This document shows, piece after piece, positions 7,411 to 14,812 of a stretch of DNA of 34,095 nucleotides (position 1 is the first letter of the stretch; each line of letters opens with the position of its first letter). This stretch comes from Sphingomonadaceae bacterium (GTDB lineage Bacteria > Pseudomonadota > Alphaproteobacteria > Sphingomonadales > Sphingomonadaceae), in contig CANEVG010000003.1 of NCBI GenBank assembly GCA_947442095.1, positions 1 to 34,095 of the forward strand, given 5' to 3'. Both the position numbers and the translations under genes were made by a program. The notes beneath the pieces were generated by a model. That model ran no database searches. It saw only the letters and a list, made by a program, of their open reading frames with translations, and was not told the origin of the DNA.

Positions 7411-8277
7411 CTAGATGTCTTGGGCAAGCAGGGCGTATAACTCGGGCCGGCGATCGCGAAAAAAGCCCATTCCGGCGCGGTGGCGCGCGGCTTCGACAAG
7501 GTCGAGCGTCGCAACGAGCACACCGGTCTCATCCGCGCCGTAGTCCGCCAGGAAATCGCCCCACTGATCTGCGATGAAGCTGTGGCCATAGAAGCGCTGC
7601 AGCGGCGTGCCCTGAACGCTCTCGCTGCCGATGCGGTTGGCGGCGACCACGGGCATGCAGTTCGACACGGCATGGCCGAGCATCGCGCGGCGCCAGACGC
7701 GGCTGGTCTCGAGGTCAGGGTCGTATGGCTCGCTGCCGATGGCCGTGGGATAGAACAGCACTTCCGCGCCCATCAAGGCCATCGCGCGCGCGCATTCCGG
7801 ATACCACTGATCCCAACACACGCCCACGCCAATGCGTGTGCCCATCACATTCCACACCTTGAACCCCGTGTTGCCGGGGCGAAAATAGTACTTTTCCTCA
7901 TAGCCCGGGCCGTCCGGGATGTGGCTCTTGCGATAGGTGCCCATGATCTCGCCGTCAGGGCCAATCATCGCCAGCGTGTTGTAGAAATGCGGTCCATCAC
8001 GCTCAAAGAAGCTGGTGGGGATGGCGATGCCGAGGCGTTTTGCGAGTGCCTGCATCGCCTTGACCGAAGGATCTTCCGCAAGCGGATGCGCGAGGGCGAA
8101 GAGCGCCTCGTCCTCGACAGTGCAGAAATAAGGCCCGGCAAAAAGCTCGGGCGGAAGCACGATCTGCGCGCCCGCCTGTGCCGCCTGCTCGACCAGCGCG
8201 GCGACGGCATCGATGTTGGTCTGCGGATCAGGCGCATGGAGCGCCAGCTGCAGTGCAGCTACGGTGAGCTTGGTCAT
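7411..8277 (-). CDS. aguB: N-carbamoylputrescine amidase (nitrilase superfamily)
   Basis: Hydrolyses N-carbamoylputrescine to putrescine, CO2 and ammonia in the agmatine route of polyamine synthesis. The 288-residue protein shows the nitrilase-superfamily catalytic triad: Glu44 in LPPELFAGPYF, Lys117 in GTYRKSHIPDGPGY, and nucleophile Cys154 in GVCWDQWYPE. The GPGYEEKYYFRPG and YGHSFIADQWG stretches are typical of AguB and separate it from other carbon-nitrogen hydrolases. It starts at an ATG. No agmatine deiminase (aguA) lies in the window, so the partner must be encoded elsewhere. It forms a two-gene unit with folK, a pairing without an obvious metabolic link. Confidence 0.9.
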   Translation of the reverse strand: MTKLTVAALQLALHAPDPQTNIDAVAALVEQAAQAGAQIVLPPELFAGPYFCTVEDEALFALAHPLAEDPSVKAMQALAKRLGIAIPTSFFERDGPHFYNTLAMIGPDGEIMGTYRKSHIPDGPGYEEKYYFRPGNTGFKVWNVMGTRIGVGVCWDQWYPECARAMALMGAEVLFYPTAIGSEPYDPDLETSRVWRRAMLGHAVSNCMPVVAANRIGSESVQGTPLQRFYGHSFIADQWGDFLADYGADETGVLVATLDLVEAARHRAGMGFFRDRRPELYALLAQDI

Positions 8278-8344
8278 GGTGAGAGGAATTGATGGGTCGG
8301 GAGGATTTTGTCAAAGCCCGCCTGCCCCAGCAAGCCTGCGCCGA

Positions 8345-9196
8345 TCAGGGGCGCTTCGCGAAGAGCAGCGTCATGCGGTCGCTTTCGCCGATCGCCACGT
8401 ACTTTTCGCGGTCCTTGTCCTTCAGGGCCAGAGAGGGCGGCAGCGTCCATACGCCGTCGGGCCAGTTGGCGCTGTCCTTGGGGTTCGCGTTGACCTCACT
8501 CTTGCCGACAAGGCGGAAACCGTGGGCTTCTACCAGCGCGATCACATCGGCCTCGCGCATGTAGCCCATCGTGCCAAGCGTGTAGGAACCGGGCGCATCG
8601 GCCTTGGCGCGATGTTCTTCGATGCCAAGCAGGCCATCCTCCTTGAGCAGGCCGCGGATCGTGGCGAGTTCGGCATACATCAGGCCATCGGGCCAAAGAT
8701 TGTGGAACTCGCGCATCATGATCACGCGGTCTACCTTGCCTTTCAGCGTAGCCGGCAGACCATCGGAATTGTACGCATGAACGCGGCTGACCGGCATGCC
8801 GGTCCATGCCGCAGCCTTTGGCGGGAACTTGGTCGCAGCATCGGCAAACCATTCCTTCTGCTGGGCGGTGCCGTTCACGACCGAAGGATTGAGCCCGATA
8901 TACTGCCCCTTTTCGCCCAGATAAGGCAGCAATATGCGCGTGTACCAGCCGCCCGAGGGAATGAAATCGACTACGGTCATGCCCGGCCTGATCCCGAAGA
9001 AAGCCAGCGTTTCAGCCGGATGCCGGAATGGATCGCGCGCGCGGTCCTTGTCGCGGCGCGGATCGGCAAGCACGGCGGCCATGGCCGGATCAGACACGCC
9101 GGGTGCATCAGGTGCTGCGGCCAAAGCGGTCAGCGGGAAGGCCGGCATGGCGGCAGCGGCAAGCAGCAGGGCGGCAAGGAACTTGGCTTTGCGCAT
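8345..9196 (-). CDS. Exported class I methyltransferase-like protein (COG4798 type)
   Basis: A 283-residue protein with a clear signal peptide (MRKAKFLAALLLAAAAMPAF, cleavage after ALA), so it should be periplasmic. The mature part holds a Rossmann methyltransferase fold: GMTVVDFIPSGGWYTRILLP is the motif I region, followed by YIGLNPSVV, and DRVIMMREFHNLW acts as motif IV. The C-terminal VWTLPPSLALKDKDREKY stretch is common to this family, often annotated simply as methyltransferase. The ATG at 9196 has GGAG seven bases upstream; an upstream in-frame ATG would disrupt the signal peptide. A periplasmic methyltransferase lacks an obvious SAM supply, so the actual chemistry is unclear. Confidence 0.8.
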   Translation of the reverse strand: MRKAKFLAALLLAAAAMPAFPLTALAAAPDAPGVSDPAMAAVLADPRRDKDRARDPFRHPAETLAFFGIRPGMTVVDFIPSGGWYTRILLPYLGEKGQYIGLNPSVVNGTAQQKEWFADAATKFPPKAAAWTGMPVSRVHAYNSDGLPATLKGKVDRVIMMREFHNLWPDGLMYAELATIRGLLKEDGLLGIEEHRAKADAPGSYTLGTMGYMREADVIALVEAHGFRLVGKSEVNANPKDSANWPDGVWTLPPSLALKDKDREKYVAIGESDRMTLLFAKRP

Positions 9197-9310
9197 GGGG
9201 TAACTCCGCAGGATGATGAACTGGGGTCGATTCGCAAGAATGCACATCACCCTAAGCTAGCGCGAGCCGATGACAATCGGCCCTCGCATCCCTATTTGCA
9301 GCGCAAGACA

Positions 9311-9332
9311 TGCCGGGCATGCGCACCCGGCA
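9311..9332 (+). promoter_or_regulatory. Hairpin in the msrA leader
   Basis: TGCCGGG and CCCGGCA form a perfect 7-bp stem around an 8-base loop, ending 27 bases before the msrA start. A smaller perfect hairpin, GCCGAT-GACA-ATCGGC, lies at 9266-9281. Neither is followed by a U tract. They could be operator dyads or leader RNA structure; no known riboswitch is recognised. Confidence 0.4.
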
Positions 9333-9359
9333 GAAGAGCCAGCAAAAAGGATGAAATAA

Positions 9360-9887
9360 ATGGCACAGGCAATCATGGCAGGCGGGTGCTTCTGGTGCAC
9401 CGAAGCGGTGTTTCGCGATGTTGTCGGCGTGAGCGGGGTGGAGAGCGGCTACATTGGCGGCAACGGCGCGAACCCGACCTACAAGCAGGTGTGCAGCGGC
9501 ACGACCGGCCATGCCGAGGCGATCCGCGTGACCTATGATCCAGACCAGCTTTCGCTCGACGACCTGCTCGACATTCACTTCGCCACGCATGACGCGACCA
9601 CGCTCAACCGGCAGGGCAACGACATCGGCACACAGTATCGCTCTGCGCTGTTTCCGGCGGACGACGAGCAGCGCGCCGCAATGGAAGCTGCGATTGCCCG
9701 CGCGCAGGCCGCCAGCCCGAAGTCGATCGTGACGACCATCGAAGGCCCTGCGATGTGGTATCCGGCGGAGGACTATCATCAGGAGTATTGGCAGGGCGAA
9801 GGCCAGCGCAATCCCTATTGCCTTGCGGTGATACCGCCCAAGCTGCAGAAACTGCGCAAGAGTTTTGCGGCCAAAGTTAAGGCGTAG
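9360..9887 (+). CDS. msrA: Peptide methionine-(S)-S-oxide reductase
   Basis: Repairs oxidised methionine by reducing methionine-S-sulfoxide in proteins. The 175-residue protein starts with the MsrA active-site motif GCFWCTEAVF; Cys10 is the nucleophile. The other signatures are GYIGG, GHAEAIRVTYDP, FATHDATTLNRQGNDIGTQY and EDYHQEYW. Cys154 in NPYC is the likely resolving cysteine. AAGGA lies nine bases upstream of the ATG. It has no signal peptide, so it is cytoplasmic. It stands alone, divergent from the exported methyltransferase-like gene and convergent with the rRNA methyltransferase gene. Confidence 0.96.
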   Translation: MAQAIMAGGCFWCTEAVFRDVVGVSGVESGYIGGNGANPTYKQVCSGTTGHAEAIRVTYDPDQLSLDDLLDIHFATHDATTLNRQGNDIGTQYRSALFPADDEQRAAMEAAIARAQAASPKSIVTTIEGPAMWYPAEDYHQEYWQGEGQRNPYCLAVIPPKLQKLRKSFAAKVKA

Positions 9888-9940
9888 AAAATAGCGCCTT
9901 GGACAATAGGGCCTGAAAAAATCGGGCCTGTCCCTATTTT
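9888..9940. terminator. Imperfect hairpin between convergent msrA and rsmB-type genes
   Basis: AAAATAG (9888-9894) can pair with CTATTTT (9934-9940), and GGACA (9901-9905) with TGTCC (9929-9933), separated by a 6-base bulge on one side. The stem ends in a U tract on the plus strand and lies between two converging genes, so it is a likely shared terminator. Confidence 0.5.
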
Positions 9941-11196
9941 TCCCACATCGCGGCGAAGAAGCCATCGATGCCTCCGGCCTCTGGCAGCATGCCGGGATCG
10001 CTGCGGAACCAGCTTTCGGGGGTTGGAGCAAGGCCTGCGGGCAGCTGGTCTGCCGTGATGGCGACGCGGCCCATGGCTTTGACCCACTCCGCCTGCGCCT
10101 CGCCTTCTTCCGGCTCCAGCGAGCACACAGCATAGACCAACCGCCCATCGGCACGGAGCGCGCCTGCGCCGCGCTCGAGGAGGCCGCGCTGCAATTCTGT
10201 CAGCGCTTCGCCATCGATCAGGCGGTGGAGCACATCGGGATGGCGGCGGCAGGTGCCGGTGGCACTACAGGGTGCGTCGATCAGCACAGCGTCGAACAGC
10301 GCCTCGGGCCGCCACTGCATCGCATCCGCCACCACGACATCGACTTCCATGCCGACGCGCGCGACATTTTCCCGCAGGCGCTCGAGGCGGCGGGCAGACT
10401 TGTCGAGCGCGGTGACCTTCCACCCGGCGGCGGCGAGCTGCAGCGTCTTGCCGCCAGGTGCAGCGCAGAGATCGAGCACGCGGCGGCCCTCGCCGGGGCC
10501 GAGCAGGCGCGCAGGGACGGTGGCGGCAAGATCCTGCACCCACCATGCGCCCTCGGCAAAACCCTCGATGCTCTCGACCGAACCGGCGCGCGCGAGACGG
10601 ACGTGGCCGTGGGCGAGTGACAGGCCCCCGAGGCGCTCGGCCCATTCGTCCGTCCGGGCCGGATCGCGCAGCGAAAGGTCGAGCGGCGGCGGCACGGCGA
10701 GACCGGCGGCGATGGCTTCCACGCGATCGGGCCAAGCTTGGCTCCATCGCGCCAGAGCGGCTTCGGGAAGCGTTGGCGCAACGGGCAGCCCTTCCCCGCG
10801 CAAAACGGCAGAGAACACGCCGTGGGCGAGCCGGCGCGGACCGCCGGTAAGCAGCGGCAGGCCAGTGGCGATCACGGCGTGGGGCGGCAGACCGAGCCGC
10901 AGCGCCTGCGCCAGCATCAGCCGCAGCACGCTGCGCGCCTTGGCATCTTCGGGGAGAACCTGGCGGGTTGCGCCATCGATCAGGCGGTCGAGATCGGTCA
11001 GCCAGCGCAGCGCTTCAGCCGCGATGGCAAGCGCAAGTGCGCGGTCATCCCCGCGTTCGATCGCGCGCAGGACGGGCGGTGCAGCCTGATCGAGCGGGTC
11101 GCCGCGCCGTAGCACGGCATCGATCAGGCGCAGCGCCGCGCGGCGAGTGGGGACGCCGGGAAGTTCAGCTTCGATGGATTGGGAAGAACGGGCCAT
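9934..11196 (-). CDS. rsmB: RsmB/NOP-family 16S rRNA (cytosine-C5) methyltransferase
   Basis: Methylates C5 of cytosine in rRNA using SAM. The 420-residue protein has an N-terminal NusB-like helical RNA-binding domain (about 1-140) and a C-terminal catalytic domain. In the latter, VLDLCAAPGGKT is the SAM-binding motif I, DAPCSATGTCRRHPDV carries the motif IV cysteine (about 310), and YAVCSLEPEE carries the motif VI cysteine (about 358). The paired cysteines are diagnostic of the m5C RNA methyltransferases. The ATG at 11196 is preferred because 24 upstream in-frame residues are basic and low in homology. It is divergent from an SDHAF4-like gene. The exact target base (C967 in E. coli) is inferred from family. 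Confidence 0.87.
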   Translation of the reverse strand: MARSSQSIEAELPGVPTRRAALRLIDAVLRRGDPLDQAAPPVLRAIERGDDRALALAIAAEALRWLTDLDRLIDGATRQVLPEDAKARSVLRLMLAQALRLGLPPHAVIATGLPLLTGGPRRLAHGVFSAVLRGEGLPVAPTLPEAALARWSQAWPDRVEAIAAGLAVPPPLDLSLRDPARTDEWAERLGGLSLAHGHVRLARAGSVESIEGFAEGAWWVQDLAATVPARLLGPGEGRRVLDLCAAPGGKTLQLAAAGWKVTALDKSARRLERLRENVARVGMEVDVVVADAMQWRPEALFDAVLIDAPCSATGTCRRHPDVLHRLIDGEALTELQRGLLERGAGALRADGRLVYAVCSLEPEEGEAQAEWVKAMGRVAITADQLPAGLAPTPESWFRSDPGMLPEAGGIDGFFAAMWEK

Positions 11197-11267
11197 CCGC
11201 CAGCCTATCGCGCGTGGTGCCCTTCTTGGCAATTGCGCTTGGGCGCGGACTTGGGCAGGCAGGCGCA

Positions 11268-11444
11268 ATGAAGAAGCTGATCAATCGCGCCACGACACGC
11301 CCCGCAGGCTTCACGCGGCCCGCGCACTGGTCCACCGAACCCGCGCCCACACCGCGCCCGGCCGAGCACCGCGACGATCCCGACGGTCTTGATCCCACGC
11401 GCTTTGGCGACTGGGAGAAAAACGGCATAGCGATTGATTTTTAA
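11268..11444 (+). CDS. DUF1674 / SDHAF4-like succinate dehydrogenase assembly factor
   Basis: A 58-residue protein whose last 20 residues are the hallmark of DUF1674: DPTRFGDWEKNGIAIDF at the very C-terminus. The eukaryotic homologue SDHAF4 binds the flavinated SdhA subunit before it joins SdhB, and bacterial members are thought to act likewise. The N-terminal half is proline- and arginine-rich and likely disordered, usual for this family. The ATG at 11268 is the start that gives the family length. It is divergent from the rRNA methyltransferase gene with 71 bp between starts. No sdh genes are in the window. Confidence 0.88.
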   Translation: MKKLINRATTRPAGFTRPAHWSTEPAPTPRPAEHRDDPDGLDPTRFGDWEKNGIAIDF

Positions 11445-11456
11445 AGATTTTATAGG

Positions 11457-12950
11457 TTACCTGGCAAGCATTGCCAGCGGCGGGAGCGGGTGCCAGCCCC
11501 ATGGGTTGGGTGCAAAGCCGGTAACGCCACTACGTACCAGCGACCAACGCATCGGACGGGCAATCGGGATAAAGGCGTTCGCGGCGGTGATTTGCGCTTC
11601 GGCATCGCCGAGCAGAGCGGCCCGTTCCCGCGCGTCCTTCGCCTTACGGGCGCTTGCCAAGAGGGCATCGCCCGCCGCGCTGCAGGCCGCCTTGTGGACC
11701 GAACAGGCCAACTGATTGAGGAACCATGTGGCGCGGCCATAGCGGGCAGTAGCATCGACCAGCCGCAAGTCGGCGGGCTTGTTTTCCCCCACCCGCACGA
11801 CCAGCATGCCGATGGCATCGAAGTCCGTGGCCAGCCGATCCAGCACGATGCGCGAGCCAGGACCATCGGGTGCGGCAATGCGAAGGACCGGAGCGCCCTT
11901 GCCCGTGGCCTTGTAGCGCGTGACCAGTTCTGCGGCGAGGGCGCGGCGCTGCTCCATTGCAACGCCCATCCAGCGTTCACCCACAGTGCCCGGATCATCC
12001 ACGAGACCGCTGGATACGACGCGCGTGGTGGGTTGCCAGCCGCCGATGTTGAACGCCGCGATCATGGCATCGCGGTCGATCGCCAGCGCCAGCGCCTCGC
12101 GATTGGGCGCCTCGGCAAGGAAGCCGGTCTCGACATCCACCAGCAGGCCGAACATGCCGATCACCGGATCGAGCTGGATATTGCCGCGGGAAAGCGGAGT
12201 TGCCGAAGCGAGGGGCAGCGAATCTATCCGCCCGCCGAGCACGACGTCGGCATCCCCATCGTTGAAACGCTTCACCGCCGAGACGGCAGGGGCAAAATTG
12301 ATCACAAGGGGGCGCGCACGGCGCTTGAAGTTTTCCGGCGGAGCAAGACCACGCTCTTCGGGCGGGATGAGCGAGAAGATGGTGGCATCTTCCTTGCGCA
12401 CAACGGCCATGGGCCCCGCACCGCTGCGAGCATACGGCAGGCCAAGTTCTGGCTGCGCGAGCAGGGTCAAAAGATCGGGGGCAGGCGCGGAAAGATCGAT
12501 CTCGATCACCCGGTCGGCCATGACCCGCACTTGTTCGATCGCTGCCAGATCAAGCCCGAGCGCGGTGCCTTTGATCTGTGCCAGCGCCTTGCGCAGCGCG
12601 GCAGCAGCGGTTTCGGCAGTGATCCGGGCGCCCCCGGGCCAGGTGCCATCGCGCAAGCGGAAGATATAACTTTCACCATCATCGGTGATGATCCAGCGGT
12701 CAGCCAGCGCCGGAACAATGTGGCCCCCCGCATCGAAGCCGACCAGGCCTTCGACCGTTGCCCCGCGCACCATTTGCGCGGCAGGCGAAATGCGCGGGCC
12801 GTTCGCCTGAAGGGCCGTCTTTTCGCCGATCAATGCGATTGGCAGCGGCCCTTCGCCCCGGCGGCTGCACCCGGCCATGCCAAGCACCAGGGCCGCAAGC
12901 ATTGCAAAGGCGGCGCCAGAAACGGCAGAAAGACGAAAAACACGCTTCAT
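11457..12950 (-). CDS. ABC-type peptide/solute-binding lipoprotein (SBP_bac_5)
   Basis: A 497-residue lipoprotein: signal peptide with lipobox GMAGC near residue 27. The mature part follows the family-5 extracellular solute-binding fold: VEGLVGFDAGGHIVPALADRW near the start, YIFRLRDGTWPGG, a mid-domain with PNREALALAIDRDAMIAAF, and the C-terminal NAFIPIARPMRWSLVRSGV with FAPNPWGWHPL. These proteins usually deliver peptides or nickel to an ABC permease, but no permease or ATPase gene is nearby, so it is either an orphan or shared. Its stop is 12 bp from the stop of the convergent DUF1674 gene, with no terminator between. Substrate unknown. Confidence 0.83.
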   Translation of the reverse strand: MKRVFRLSAVSGAAFAMLAALVLGMAGCSRRGEGPLPIALIGEKTALQANGPRISPAAQMVRGATVEGLVGFDAGGHIVPALADRWIITDDGESYIFRLRDGTWPGGARITAETAAAALRKALAQIKGTALGLDLAAIEQVRVMADRVIEIDLSAPAPDLLTLLAQPELGLPYARSGAGPMAVVRKEDATIFSLIPPEERGLAPPENFKRRARPLVINFAPAVSAVKRFNDGDADVVLGGRIDSLPLASATPLSRGNIQLDPVIGMFGLLVDVETGFLAEAPNREALALAIDRDAMIAAFNIGGWQPTTRVVSSGLVDDPGTVGERWMGVAMEQRRALAAELVTRYKATGKGAPVLRIAAPDGPGSRIVLDRLATDFDAIGMLVVRVGENKPADLRLVDATARYGRATWFLNQLACSVHKAACSAAGDALLASARKAKDARERAALLGDAEAQITAANAFIPIARPMRWSLVRSGVTGFAPNPWGWHPLPPLAMLAR

Positions 12951-13034
12951 CGCGCGTTATGGCTAGCACGCGCGCGCGCGTGGGTCAGCGCCGCAAGGAC
13001 GCAAGCGCGGTGATATCTTGCAGATTTTGCGGTT

Positions 13035-13481
13035 TCAGATTTTCCGGAGCCTGGCCGGATCGGTCATGGAGATTACTGGCTTGACGAAGCGCGGCGTGCC
13101 TTCCCCAGCGTTGGCAATGGTCGGGTCGCGCGCGAGCTTGGGATCAATCTCTTCCATGAAGGCAATGCCGAAGCGGTTGTCCTGGATCCACGCGACGGCT
13201 CCCGGCACCCAGCCGATGTTGCGCAGATTGATGTCCAGCTTGGCACCGCGGGCCACTTTCATCTGGCCTTCGGCCATCATGCCGCCGCCCGAGAGATTGC
13301 GCACCTTGACCCGGTGCTCGTCACCCGCGCCGGACAAACGCACGTCCGCCATGAGAAACAGACTGTCACGCCCCACTTGCCGATGATCGAGTTCTGTCAC
13401 GCCCGGTTCCGTCTCATCTGCCAAAGAAGGCTCGCAAAATCGGTCCGGAACACCCGAACCGACCGTAACCTTGCAAGCCAT
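13035..13481 (-). CDS. PilZ-domain c-di-GMP binding protein
   Basis: About 149 residues. Both halves of the PilZ c-di-GMP site are present: RQVGR (RxxxR) and, some 30 residues later, RNLSGGGMMAEG (NxSxxG). The remainder, AKLDINLRNIGWVPGAVAWIQDNRFGIAF, is the typical PilZ beta barrel. It probably senses c-di-GMP and controls motility, surface polymer or cell-cycle functions; no effector domain is attached. The ATG at 13481 is chosen; a TTG at 13529 could add 16 residues. It lies 84 bp upstream of the solute-binding lipoprotein gene on the same strand and may be co-transcribed, though a role link is not obvious. Confidence 0.85.
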   Translation of the reverse strand: MACKVTVGSGVPDRFCEPSLADETEPGVTELDHRQVGRDSLFLMADVRLSGAGDEHRVKVRNLSGGGMMAEGQMKVARGAKLDINLRNIGWVPGAVAWIQDNRFGIAFMEEIDPKLARDPTIANAGEGTPRFVKPVISMTDPARLRKI

Positions 13482-13633
13482 GCTGGAAATCGCACGGCTT
13501 TCTGGGGATTTGCTAACCGGGCTTGGCAAACAAGATCTTAAACCGGCGGCCCATTAACCGCACTTTGCGCAAGGTGTACCGGACCGGGACAGACATGTTG
13601 CAATCTGTTTCGACCCTGAAGCGGAAAGGCAGT

Positions 13634-14092
13634 TCACATATCGCGCGAGATTTTCTCACGCCGCTCGTGGGCTTCCTGCGCCTCGACGGTCATCGTGGCG
13701 ATGGGACGGGCAACCAGACGGCCCAGACCAATTGGTTCACCTGTGACTTCGCAGTAACCGTATTCGCCTTCATCAATCCGGCGCATGGCGGCATCGATCT
13801 TGGCGATGAGTTTGCGCTGCCGATCCCGGGTGCGCAATTCGATGCCCCACTCGGTCTCGCTCGAGGCGCGGTCATTGAGATCCGGTTCACGGATCGGGCC
13901 ATCCTGCAGCGCCGAAAGCGTGCCTGCCGAGGCTGACAAAATCGACTTCTTCCATTCAAGCAACAGGCGGCGGAAATAATCCTGCTGCGCCTCGTTCATG
14001 TAGGGTTCGTCGTCGGAAGGGAAATAATCCCCGGGCATCGCCCGGCGCGCCTTGGAAAGAACGTCGATCTCGTCACTCAAAACCCCAGCCAT
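13634..14092 (-). CDS. dksA: DksA-family RNA polymerase-binding transcription factor
   Basis: A 152-residue protein that binds the RNA polymerase secondary channel and works with ppGpp. The N-terminal coiled coil (NEAQQDYFRRLLLEWKKSIL) and RQRKLIAKIDAAMRRIDEGEYGYC are typical. The zinc finger is reduced to one cysteine: Cys114 remains, while the positions matching E. coli Cys117, Cys135 and Cys138 are Thr117, Thr135 and Ala138, so zinc binding of the usual type is unlikely. The ATG at 14092 has GGAGG five bases upstream, which fixes the start; longer in-frame upstream sequence is not coding. An alternative label is a DksA/TraR paralogue. Confidence 0.92.
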   Translation of the reverse strand: MAGVLSDEIDVLSKARRAMPGDYFPSDDEPYMNEAQQDYFRRLLLEWKKSILSASAGTLSALQDGPIREPDLNDRASSETEWGIELRTRDRQRKLIAKIDAAMRRIDEGEYGYCEVTGEPIGLGRLVARPIATMTVEAQEAHERREKISRDM

Positions 14093-14425
14093 CCGGCCCT
14101 CCAAGCTGCTGCTTTTTCGACCACCAGCCGCGCGACCTGCTATAGGGGCAAGGCCTCGCTTACGGTTGCCGCGCCTATAGGCAAGCTGCGGAATCGGCAC
14201 AAGCTATTCCTCTCGGCCCGGGCAGGCATGCGCAGGCAAAACTGATCGAATGGTACCCTGGCATACCTGAGCATCCCCAAACTGATCCCCGGCCGATCCA
14301 CGCCCCTGCCGAGCTTTTTTTCGGCGTTAACCACTTGTTGACCAAGTTTGGTGACTTTGTGCTTGCCCGGCGCCGCACGAAGCGACCCGCCGGAACCGTT
14401 CCAGAGCGTATGAGGGTCAAGGGTT
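14093..14425. other. 333-bp divergent region between dksA and the Sel1 gene
   Basis: No gene is seen. It must hold the promoters of dksA (minus) and the Sel1-repeat gene (plus). It includes a run of seven T after GAGC at 14311-14321 and the CtrA-like site listed separately. No convincing -35/-10 pair stands out by eye. Confidence 0.5.
14327..14342 (+). promoter_or_regulatory. Candidate CtrA-type site
   Basis: TTAACCACTTGTTGAC matches the alphaproteobacterial CtrA consensus TTAA-N7-TTAAC with one mismatch (TTGA for TTAA). It lies 84 bp upstream of the Sel1-repeat gene. A chance match is possible, as only one site was seen. Confidence 0.3.
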
Positions 14426-14785
14426 ATGGCACAGACATGGATCAAGCTGGTCTCGGGAAACGAGGCCGCTCCGCTTAACGAAACCAGCGCAGACAGCGCG
14501 GCCACGGACACACTGGTTGGGGCCTGTCTCGCAGCTGCCGCTGCAGGTGACAACGATGCGCTGTTCGATCTGGGCGTCGCCTTTTCCATCGGCAGCCACG
14601 GCGCGCCGTGCGACCTCATCGAGGCGCACAAGTGGTTCAACCTGGCAGCCGTTGCCGGACACGAAGAGGCCGCGCTGTGCCGCGCCGAAGTTTCGGACGA
14701 CATGACCGCACGCGAGATCGCCGAAGCTCAGCGCCGCGCCCGCGAATGGCTGCGCACTGCTAAGCCGGATACCCGTGCGGCCTGA
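14426..14785 (+). CDS. Small Sel1-repeat protein
   Basis: A 119-residue protein with one recognisable Sel1-like (TPR-related) unit: ALFDLGVAFSIGSHG followed by DLIEAHKWFNLAAVAGHEEA, then the start of a second helix pair ending in AQRRAREWL. Sel1 repeats form alpha-helical scaffolds for protein contacts. No signal peptide or membrane segment is visible, so it is probably cytoplasmic. An AAGGG sequence precedes the ATG. Similar short Sel1 proteins are common in sphingomonads, but no specific role is known to me. It is divergent from dksA. Confidence 0.75.
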   Translation: MAQTWIKLVSGNEAAPLNETSADSAATDTLVGACLAAAAAGDNDALFDLGVAFSIGSHGAPCDLIEAHKWFNLAAVAGHEEAALCRAEVSDDMTAREIAEAQRRAREWLRTAKPDTRAA

Positions 14786-14812
14786 TCCGGTACGAAACAT
14801 GAGACAGGAAAC

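Noticed and set aside
12965-12980. Run of alternating CG as a possible Z-DNA or phase-variable tract
   Set aside because: It is short, intergenic, and expected in a GC-rich genome.
11490-13013. 507-codon plus-strand frame
   Set aside because: It is antisense to the solute-binding lipoprotein gene, with composition typical of a high-GC shadow frame.
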